DNA of 64,000 bases from Claveliimonas acetigenes (GTDB taxonomy: Bacteria; Bacillota; Clostridia; Lachnospirales; Lachnospiraceae). Positions 48,901-58,100 of this stretch are shown here, one piece after another. The stretch's first letter is position 1. Every line of letters starts with the position of its first letter. The DNA lies in contig NZ_JAOQJU010000003.1 in the NCBI RefSeq assembly GCF_025567385.1, positions 62,001-126,000 of the forward strand, given 5' to 3'. Below the pieces are notes generated by a model that worked only from the letters and a program-made list of their open reading frames with translations, made no database searches and was not told the DNA's origin. The position numbers were made by a program, and so were the translations under genes.

Positions 48901-51900
48901 CCACTTGCCTGCATCATCCAGGTATTCAACTCGAATCTCTCCAGGAACATCACACCAGCTCGGTTTATTTCTATCGTTAGTTCCCCAGAATACTTCAAAT
49001 CGGCTGATCGTCATCGGATCATCCCAGTCATACTGCAGCCAGCTCCACTGTCCTTTGCTATACCAGTTTCTGTATGCTCTACCGCCATTATAATTATCCG
49101 TAGAGCTCTTCGGCTCCCAGTCTTTCATGATATCATACGGTGAACCATAGTAATCATACCATGTATTGCAGGTCAGAGATGCTGCATATTCCAGATCGTT
49201 CTCGTCTACCACCGGCGGACGGAAGGATACTGTAATCTCTACAGGTCCGGTAACAGCTTTGACTGTATATGTATTATCTACAACCTGATCCTGTACTTCT
49301 TCACCATTTACAACCAATTTCTTCACAATATAGCCTTCATTCGGCGTCATGGTAATGACAAGATCATCGCCATCCTTTACCATGTCTGCCTGTGCAGTTG
49401 TGGCAATTGTACCTGTAAGTGGTGTACGGTTATTAACAGTTACATCAAACCATTCTTTTCCATCATCGGCGATGAGAAGTGTCTTAAAGTATGTTGTATA
49501 AGCAGATGATGCAAATTCCGGTGCAAACATTGGTCTGAAGGTATAACCCTTCGCTGTCAGAACCGGGAATCCATTCTTCTCATCCTTAGAAATCTTAATG
49601 GAATCAGAAATGGTGTTGGATAAAATCAATGTTGACCAATCTCTGTTTGTATCCTCTGCGGCCATTACTAACGGTCCATACATAACGCTCGATACAGTTG
49701 AAGCACCAAGCTTGTCCGGAGTATTATCCAGATGCAGTGACCAAGGAATTGTTACGTCGATCACATCACCGGATTTAATTCCTTCCAATGCTACATAGCT
49801 GCTTACTGCTGCATTTACTTCTACGTCTTTTCCATTTACTTTTACGTTCATGCCTTCAGTTGCCCAGTACGGCACACGCAATTTCATGGTAAAGCTTCCT
49901 GTTCCTTTTCCGGATACAGTGAACTTAGAAGTATCGGATGGGAATACAGTCTCCTGCTTTACGGTAAGATCTTTTTCTGCCCATGTTACCGTAGATGGCA
50001 GATACAATCCTACATACAGAGTGTCATTTGTCTTTACATAAGCTGCTTCCTGATATTTTACATGGTTTTCCATACCGGTACCATGGCAACAGGAGAAGGA
50101 ATCATAGTCTCCGCCATAGCTTCTTCTCTGTCCAGGTCCAATTGGAAGCATATATGTGGTTCCGTTATGTCTGTTGTTTGTTACATTCGGGGTCTGGGAA
50201 GCCAGAATCTGATTATACAGTGTCCTCTCATAATAATCCATATACTCTGCATTATCCGGATCAAAGTTATTCAGCTCCTTCGTCAGCTTCAACATATTGT
50301 AAGCCGCACAGGTCTCACAGTTGCTGTCGCCAACGATATTATTTGCCTGCTTATATGGTTCTGTAAATTTCTCACCAGTACCTACACCGCCGATGGAATA
50401 AGCATAACGGGAAACTGCCATCTGCCAGAAGTTGGAGGCTACATCATAATAATAGCTTTCCGGTTTTCCGGCTTTTGCAGTTGCTTTATACAGTTCCAGC
50501 GCACCGATAATCTGCGGGATATGCTGGTTTGCATGACGTCCTGCAATATCATCATAGTTATTTGCCAGGTTATCAAAGAAGGTCGTATTATCAAACAGTT
50601 TTGCACCTTTAATAAATTCTTCGTCATCTGTGTAAAGATACAGTTTTGCCAGAGATTCATTAAATCCACCAAACTCACCGGCAATATACATATCCCACAT
50701 TTTGGTCAACTGTTCCTGCGGCAATACGCTCAGACGGTTGATTGCCCATTTACCAAGTGCTGTTGCCGCTTCCAGACCCTCTTCACTTCCGGCATAGGTA
50801 TAAGCATCCAAAAATCCTGCAATTAATTTATGCAGCGTATAGTATGGCGCCCAGATACCACTGTCAGGACTTCCATAAGGAACATACTGCTCCAGAAGTG
50901 CAAACTGGTCAGGAGAATATGCGCTGACAAAGCCCTCGCCCCACTCATTCGGGTCTTTACTCCAGTTAGCTGTCAATACACCCTTGGTTACGAAATCTTT
51001 TGCTTCGCCCTTGGACATCTTCTGCAGTGTACGCAGTTCATGTACCATTTCATTCAGTTTTACTTTCAATTCTGCATCACCGGTGGAAGCGTAAGCAAGT
51101 GACAATGCTGACATATAATGTCCGATCGAATGTCCGCGGAGAAGTCCTGTCGGCTCATCCCATCCCCCCAGAGGCTGTGCACCCTTCGTATCCTGTCCAA
51201 AGGTCTTACGGAAGTTATACAGCATACGGTCATTGTCCAGGAGTTTCAGATAAACAATGTCCCTTTCTCTGTTCTGAGTCAGGATAGATCCATCTTCACC
51301 AATTGCGTCCAGAGAAATATCATTCAAATCAAAGCCTTCAGAAACAGCTACCTTCACAGCTTCCGCCTCATCAACAACTGTTACCGTTGCTTTGATTGGA
51401 TACGTTTCTCCTACAATAGCACCTTCTACTTTGAAACTTCTTGCTGATGCAAATTCAGAATCATCGATATAGCTTGGCCATGACGCTTTCAGCTTATTCT
51501 TTGTATCATCAGAATATGTTACAGTTACCCAGTTCGGCATTGTCGGAGCAACTCCTACACGGGTGGTAACTTCAATTGCATCATATCCTTTAATGGTAAC
51601 TGCCTCACGGAATGCCAATACAGTTGCATCAAGTTCTACAGTTTTGCTCTCTGTTCCGTAGGAAACCGTAGCTTTAATCTTACCTGTTGCATTTTCCTGA
51701 CCAAGTTCCGGTCTGGTTACTGTTGCTACGCCATCTTGAATTACAATTGCAGAGTTTTCACTTGTCCATGTAATGGCAGAACCCCACTCACCTGCTGTCG
51801 GAACATTAAAGCTTTCCATAAGCGCGGAAAGATCTCCAACCGCAGCTTTTGCTGCTTCTGCATCATGTTCAACGATCTGCTGATCGGTATATCGAGCTGC

Positions 51901-52950
51901 AACTGTTACATCAAATTCTTTCGTATCTGTTACACCATTGTATGCAATCGTTGCGGTCAATGTTACAGTAACATTTCCGGTCTCTGCATTCGGTCTCGTC
52001 ACGCTTGCCGTACCATTCTCAATTTCAATTGCAGAGTTGTTACTTGTCCATGTAATTGTAGAGCCATTTACACCGGTTGTCGGCAATGTAAAATCTTCTG
52101 TTACCGCACTGGTATCACCCAGAGTCAATGCATCTTTGTCTGCAGATACGATACCCTCATCGGTTACATCATACATAGAAGCGATTTCCTCTGCTGTCAG
52201 TGCACGGTCAAACATCTTAACTTCTGCAAACTGTCCCTTTGTCGGAGCATCGCCAAACTGTCCATAGCCAATAAAGTTGTTGTCTGTCTCTGCCAATTCG
52301 CTGATATTAATGCCTGTATCAACGGTTTCACCAACCTGTGCACCGTTCTCATACAGGGACATATTTCTGCCGTCCAAAACCACGGTAGTCAGAACCCAGC
52401 GGTTCTTGTCAAAGTTTGTACCCTTAGATACACCCTTCTCATTCTGCCATCCGGAATTGGTAATCGCTGCGGAATAACCCTTAAATCCATCATTCCCGCC
52501 ATCAGATAACAGATACATATATTTATTTGTATCTGTACCAATATCCCAGATTCTCTGATAACCAGTATCGGTAGAAAGATTTACCCACATACTGATCGTT
52601 GCCGCTGTCTTATCTTTTAAGATATTCTCCGGAAGTCTCAGGTAGGAACCATTCTCTCCTCCAGGAAGCTCTAACGCTTTTACTGTCTTTCCGTAGAGAT
52701 TTACATCACTGATCTTATAACTTCCTTCTACTGCGCCTCCTACTCTTTCCAGTTTACCTACGTTCTGGTTCTGAGAAGCATCAGGAATCTCTGTCGCATA
52801 GCTGTTCTGCAGAACGAAATCGTAATACAACATCAGGTCTGCATCGGTATCCGCAGCCTTAGAAACCAATGCTGTTGCCGGAATAGATGTTATCACAAAT
52901 GCTGCTGCAAGCAAAATGGATAAGCCTTTTCGCAAAAATTTCTTTGTCAT
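45968..52950 (-). CDS. Giant SLH-anchored GH127 beta-L-arabinofuranosidase-like surface protein
   Basis: About 2,300 residues, interrupted by 206 N. Order: signal peptide (about 1-32); LamG-type domain (38-260); two atrophied Ig-like repeats; a Big_4-like domain; GH127 catalytic domain (about 545-1040); a repeat with TPNEGYIVKKLVVNGEEV; F5/8-C-like domain; second LamG domain; Big_2-like Ig; second F5/8-C-like domain; at least three FIVAR repeats; three SLH domains. GH127 zinc-thiolate residues are visible: C878-E879-T880-C881 and C954-C955-H956. GH127 enzymes remove beta-L-arabinofuranose from plant glycoproteins such as extensins. SLH domains would fix it to the wall. The apparent frame change at the N run is an assembly effect: a true gap divisible by three restores one frame. 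Confidence 0.88.
46689..46894. other. Assembly gap (206 N) inside FIVAR repeats
   Basis: The flanks are FIVAR repeat sequence (…DKT on one side, NKYTEESW on the other). The break lies in a tandem array of nearly identical 228-bp units, a typical cause of assembly gaps. 206 is not a multiple of three; the coding frame needs one that is. Confidence 0.95.
46895..47350 (-). repeat. Tandem 228-bp FIVAR repeats
   Basis: Two nearly identical 228-bp units (46895-47122 and 47123-47350), 76 residues each, starting PVPTDKTALA and containing SKYTKDSWEAMEKALADAK. A third, diverged unit lies beyond the gap (NKYTEESWAAYQKALKDAE). FIVAR domains are spacer or sugar-binding modules of surface proteins. Confidence 0.88.
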
Positions 52951-52983
52951 TCTATATCCTCCTTTTTTCTTTTTCTGCGGTAA

Positions 52984-53024
52984 TTGACAAGTATGTAATA
53001 TCTTCCCCCTTTCTTACTTGTCAA
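52984..53024 (-). promoter_or_regulatory. Promoter with flanking inverted repeat for the GH127 gene
   Basis: TTGACAAGTA and TACTTGTCAA (52984-52993, 53015-53024) are exact inverted copies, 21 bases apart. On the minus strand TTGACA plus TATTAC 18 bases on forms a promoter between and within the arms, so a dimeric regulator could cover it. The rest of 52951-53250 is AT-rich with no gene. Confidence 0.45.
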
Positions 53025-53253
53025 ATACACTGTGCATTTTTATTACTACTGCACACGCATTCTCATATATATCATACAGAATTCTCGCCGATTTCAAAAT
53101 TCTAAAAAATTTAAAAAAGTGGAAATTTTTAAACTAGTCAATCACAATTCCTGCTTTTTTTGTTTTTCACACATAAAAAAGATTGTGCCTTGTGCGCAAT
53201 CGCTGCGCGCGAGCGGACTATAACACAGTAATTTCCTGTTATATAAAAACAGA

Positions 53254-53294
53254 GCCACTGCAAAAATAGATAATCCATCTACTTTTGCAGCAGC
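53254..53294 (-). terminator. Terminator after the small membrane protein gene
   Basis: CTGCAAAAGTAGAT - GGATT - ATCTATTTTTGCAG on the minus strand, followed after a few bases by GTTTTTAT. Lies 20 bases after the stop at 53315. Confidence 0.75.
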
Positions 53295-53314
53295 CCTTTT
53301 ATTTCTGCCTGATA

Positions 53315-53719
53315 TTATCCAGCTTTCTCTGCCAATTCATCCAGATATTCATAACACAGATTTCCTTTTGCCCGCTTGTAATAAATGATTTCTCTCTTGG
53401 CATCGTCTTCCGTATTAATCGTGAATTCTTCCGTCTTTCCGGATTCGAGGTACACAGTTACGTGAAACTTGAAACCTCCGGCTGGCAGCGGTATGATCCG
53501 TTTACTTGCTGACGCCTGATTCCAATTATCAACCAGATAAGCGATTTCCTCAGAATCCGAAATCTCCAGTTCCACACCTCTGCTGCCGTCAAAGACCTCG
53601 ATTTTCTCTACCTGCTGCGCATCAATATTGCAAAAGCGGGTAGGAACAAGGCACCAGACCAGAACCCCGATAATGAAAACCAGAACAATGATTCCTACTA
53701 TTTTGAATCCTTTCTTCAT
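53315..53719 (-). CDS. Small membrane-anchored extracytoplasmic protein, unknown
   Basis: 134 residues from ATG 53719 (MKKGFKIVGIIVLVFIIGV), GGAGG 7 bases upstream. One N-terminal membrane helix (about 5-26) is followed by an extracytoplasmic beta-rich domain (IEVFDGSRGVELEISDSEEIAYLVDNWNQAS). No lipobox is seen and no family recognised. It lies 50 bases after the peptidase-like gene on the same strand and may share its transcript. Confidence 0.55.
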   Translation of the reverse strand: MKKGFKIVGIIVLVFIIGVLVWCLVPTRFCNIDAQQVEKIEVFDGSRGVELEISDSEEIAYLVDNWNQASASKRIIPLPAGGFKFHVTVYLESGKTEEFTINTEDDAKREIIYYKRAKGNLCYEYLDELAEKAG

Positions 53720-53769
53720 AACTGCACCTCCCCTTTTCATAAATATAAAAAGATTTCATATCAAACACA

Positions 53770-54909
53770 TTACCTCACATATATTTTATATCCAAATACC
53801 TGCGGATAATAATTAAATTTCACAAAACGCCCTCCTCTGTTCCAACCATCCATAACAAACAAATAATTAACTCCTGTATTACTAGAAGCATATCCGAAGC
53901 AATAAACACCATGCCCCTCTCCTCTTAAAATTGTCCCTGCTTTCGTATGCAAAACCAAATGAATAGGGCATTGTCCGTTTAATGCTGCCTTGTATTCAGA
54001 ATATGCCGAATTTTTAGAGATTTTTTTATAATTCCAAACTCCAGTTGAGCTTGCGGACACTCCAAAAAAGTTAGCATATCCGTTAGTAATCATAAAATCA
54101 AAAGTCCCCGAAGAATCAACAGTAAGCATTCCTTGATGCACCAATCCAAAAATGGCCTGTGCTTTTGCCCAAAGAGTAGTTGCACCAGAGATTCTTGAAT
54201 TGTTCATTACGGATGTTCGACCGCAATTATTCCCCCAGTACCATAGAATATTCGTAGCAGCAGTGGGATAACATACACCGCCACTAGAGAAATCTGTCAT
54301 AATCCAATAGTCAGTCCCATATCCAAAAAGAGGGATTTTATAAATCGAATTCGTATTAAGATTGGCATCAGACCAATCAATAATACCGCCTCCAATAGTT
54401 GCATTAACTGCTGATGCTTCTGTATCTGAAATAGAAACATTCTTTCCTTCATATACCGAATAGTATTCTCCATTTGAAAGCGGTTTATAAAGCAACCCCG
54501 CACCATTATAAATTATACGCTGTTCAGAACTTTCAATTGTTTCATCCATTGAATTTGCTTGCATCTCTTGTTCTAACTGTTCTCCAAGAACTCCATTACT
54601 TTCAAATGAAAACTCCACTAAAGGATCTTCTCCGGAAACCAAACTCAAAAGAGTATATCCTGCAGGCTGCCCATCTTTTTGAAAAGTAATATAATATCCA
54701 GTAATCATCCCATCTGTACCATATAAACGAACAAAATCATCTATTTCTATGGAAGAGTCTTCTTGAGAAGTTTGCATAAAATGTAGTGCATATGAACTAG
54801 CCTGTTCATCAGTAGGATATTGGTTCTCGTTAATATCATTGGCGTAAGAGGTTATCGAAAAAGCAAAGAAAAACAAAAATGTTAAAGTAGGCATAAATAT
54901 TTTTTTCAT
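53770..54909 (-). CDS. Putative secreted papain-like (C39/C10-type) cysteine peptidase
   Basis: 379 residues. Signal peptide (about 1-23, cleavage near SYA-ND), a propeptide-like region (24-175) with YALHFMQ...YITFQKDGQPAGYTLLSL, then a catalytic-like domain. There GGVCYPTAATNILWYWG (Cys213), GHGVYCFGY (His333) and VMDGWN (Asp354) give a Cys-His-Asp order. Closest in style to C39-like and streptopain-like secreted peptidases, but identity with a family is not certain. Base composition is clearly more AT-rich than neighbours, suggesting recent acquisition. It has its own promoter. Confidence 0.6.
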   Translation of the reverse strand: MKKIFMPTLTFLFFFAFSITSYANDINENQYPTDEQASSYALHFMQTSQEDSSIEIDDFVRLYGTDGMITGYYITFQKDGQPAGYTLLSLVSGEDPLVEFSFESNGVLGEQLEQEMQANSMDETIESSEQRIIYNGAGLLYKPLSNGEYYSVYEGKNVSISDTEASAVNATIGGGIIDWSDANLNTNSIYKIPLFGYGTDYWIMTDFSSGGVCYPTAATNILWYWGNNCGRTSVMNNSRISGATTLWAKAQAIFGLVHQGMLTVDSSGTFDFMITNGYANFFGVSASSTGVWNYKKISKNSAYSEYKAALNGQCPIHLVLHTKAGTILRGEGHGVYCFGYASSNTGVNYLFVMDGWNRGGRFVKFNYYPQVFGYKIYVR

Positions 54910-55010
54910 ACAATCACTCCTTATATTTTAGCGGTTAATAAATAACAAAAGGAAAAAGCGCTATTCACAGGGGTGATAAACAGCAAAAAGCAAAACAATT
55001 ATTTTCTGTT

Positions 55011-55039
55011 ATTATAACATAATTATTTTTATAGTTCAA
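55011..55039 (-). promoter_or_regulatory. Promoter of the peptidase-like gene
   Basis: Minus-strand TTGAAC, 17-bp spacer, TATAAT, about 100 bases before the start codon in an AT-rich spacer. Confidence 0.6.
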
Positions 55040-55136
55040 CATTTTTATCTATATAGAGACATATTTTATTCTGTTTTTTAAAGCAATATTTAAATTTCAA
55101 CAATTAATTCTTGCCGTCTAAATTTGTCAAAAAGCA

Positions 55137-55177
55137 TTGGACGTCTTTACATCTATATAGATTTTAAAGACGTCCAA
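55137..55177 (-). terminator. Terminator after the leucine-rich-repeat gene
   Basis: TTGGACGTCTTTA with its exact complement around a 15-base loop, then TGCTTTTTGAC on the minus strand; 20 bases after the stop. Confidence 0.85.
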
Positions 55178-55196
55178 GACTACTGTTTTCTACTTC

Positions 55197-58100
55197 TTAT
55201 TTGTCATATAATTTCAGGAATCTACTGACAATCGTTGCACATTCCGCACGATTTGCATATCCCTGTGGATTCAGCATACCATTATCTCCGGTGATAATCC
55301 TATTTCCCACGCACCAGCGCATCGCTTCGTATGCAAATTCACTTACACTCCCCGCGTCAGGATAAGAGGAGAAATCAGCCTTTTCTCCCAAATCATACCC
55401 CTTCTTATTCACATAGCGGTACATCATCACCGCCATCTGCTCACGGGTAATATTATCTGCAGGACCAAACAGTCCTGAATCGGTGTAACCGGTTACTACA
55501 CCAGCTTCATTTGCCCAGATAACCGCTTTCATAAACCATGCATTTTCCGGCACATCCGGGAACGCATCCTTATAATCCACTTCCGGGCATCCTTCCAATC
55601 TGTATACAATCGTCGCGAACTGCGCGCGTACCAGGTTATCAGCAGGGCCAAATACGGTATCTGTAAGCCCGGTCATCAGTCCTCTCTCATATACAGAGTT
55701 TACCGTATCATAATACCAGTCGCCCTCATTGACATCGATAAATTTGTGGACAGGCTCTGTCGGCGTCGGATCTACAGGATCCGGGTCTACCGGGTCAGGG
55801 TCTACCGGGTCAGGATCTACCGGGTCAGGGTCTGCTTTCTTATTAACCGTCACCTCAAAAGCTGCCGTCTTACCTCCATAAGACACGGTTACCGTCTGCT
55901 TCCCTTCCTTCGCACCATCGTAACCGCTTACTTCATAGTCTGTCACAGGAACCTCTGTCCCATCACTATAGACAGCAATTACCTGCAGTCCGATAAGGTC
56001 TATCTCATCTCCAACCTGGTAGACAACCTTAGCCGGAGGCGTAATCCGGATCGATGCAAGCTCCGGTCTTAACTCCAGCTCTTTTACTGCTTTTTCCAGC
56101 GCCTCTTTCTCTGTATCCACTTCGCTTTGAAGCGCCGTCTCATTGTTCAGAACTATTTCTGCCTTCTCGATTGCCGCCTGCAGTTTTCCGTAACTTTCTT
56201 CTGTGTATTTGGAAGCTTCGTATGCTTTCGCTCCCTCAATGGCTGCCTTCAGGCCGCTCTTGTCAGAATCAATCACAATCTTATGATAATCTGATGCCGC
56301 CAGCTTCAGGTGCTCCGGATTACTGGTGTGAAGAACCACCACATAATCATTATCTGTTCCTGCATTATTGATAAATGGATCTGTACCAAGGGTCTTCAGT
56401 GAAGCCGGAAGCTGCACACTTTCCAGATACCCTTCCTTGAATGCGTAAGCTCCGATGGTCTCAACGCCTTCCTCCAGCACAAGCTTGCGCAGGGTAATTG
56501 CCTTGAACGTCCCCTCAAAAGCAGAATCTCCGATTTCCTTTACATTTCCCGGAATGGTAAGCTCCGTCAGATGATGCAGATGGAACGCTTTTCTTCCGAT
56601 TTTTGTCACCGATTCCGGAATCGTTAATGTTTCAAGTCTTGCTCCTGCAAATGCCATGTCCCCGATTTCTGTAATAGTATCCGGTATTTCTACGGAAGTC
56701 AGATTGATATTCATGGAGAAAATCCCCTGCTCCAGCTTCGTCATTCCCTTAGACAAGGTTAATTCGGTAATAGCATTTGTTGCAAATGCCCCGGCTCCGA
56801 CCGTAGTAATGGTGTCCGGAAGCACCAGCTTTGTCAATTGATTGGAATTAAACGCACTTCCTCCGATTGTCGTCACAGATTCCGGGAATTCCACCGTCTG
56901 CAGGCTATTATAACGGAACGCCTCTGCCCCGATTGTCTCCAGTGTATCCGGAAATACAACCGTCTCCATTCCATTTGGCGACTCCACGCTGTCTTTCCCC
57001 TGTATCCACTCGCCGTCAGGAATCTTAAATGCCGCATCGCCGATTGCCGTAATCTCCTCTCCCGCCGGATTGATGGTCGGAATCACAAGATTATGGTTGG
57101 CAAGTCTTGTCTGATTGCCTTTTTCGCTCCAGCCAGTCACCGTTGTCCCATCATAGGTAAAGTCGGTCATGCTCCAGCCGGTTCCCACAATCTGGTTGTA
57201 AATTACCGTATGGTTCGTTCCTTCTGACACAATCCCTGTTGTAGAATTCAAATGTTCTTTATTGGATGTATATAACTTCACTTTGCCATTCGTACACTCT
57301 TTAAATGCATCCTTATGGAGTGTGGTAAGACCTGCCGGAATCTCTGCCTCGGAAATGGCACAATTGCGGAAAGCGGTATTGTCAATCGTTTTTAAATTTG
57401 CACCAAATGTAACTTTCGCAAGGGTAGATTCCAAACCTTCCTGCACAATCGCAAATGCACTTCGTCCAATGGTTTCTACACTGTCCGGAATTACCAGTTC
57501 CGTCAACTGATGGTTACCGAAGGCATCCCTGTCAATTGTCACAAGGGTAGACGGCAGACTCAGTGAGGTTATCTGTGCTCCCTGGAATGCTCCGCGCCCG
57601 ATGGTTTCCACACCCTCAGGGATAACCACCTCTTTTACGCTGCTGCTGGTAAAACATGCCTGCGGAATTGTCTTCAGGTTTCCTGACAGTTTCACCTTCG
57701 CAAGCTGTGCGCTATTTCCAAAAGCAGACACTCCTAATGTTGTAACGCTGTCAGGAAGTTCCACTTCTATAAGATTCGTCCAATTAAACGCCATATTGCC
57801 GATGGTTTCTACTGTTTTCGGAATGGAAACCGTCTCCATATCTGTAACCGCCGCACCGGTTCCGGCAAATGCTGAAGCACCGATTGCAGTCACTGCCTCG
57901 CCTTCCGGCGTAGTCTCCGGCAGAACCACATGCTTATTCTCCTGCAGCTTTAACTTTCCGCTATCAGAAAATCCGGTAATCGTCGTTCCGTCGAAGGTAA
58001 AATGAACCGCATTCCAGGGCTGAAGCTCTTCCGGCATAGCACCTAAGATCAGCTTCTGCACATAAGACTTGGTACCTGTAGGCTTTGTCCCGTCTCCTTC

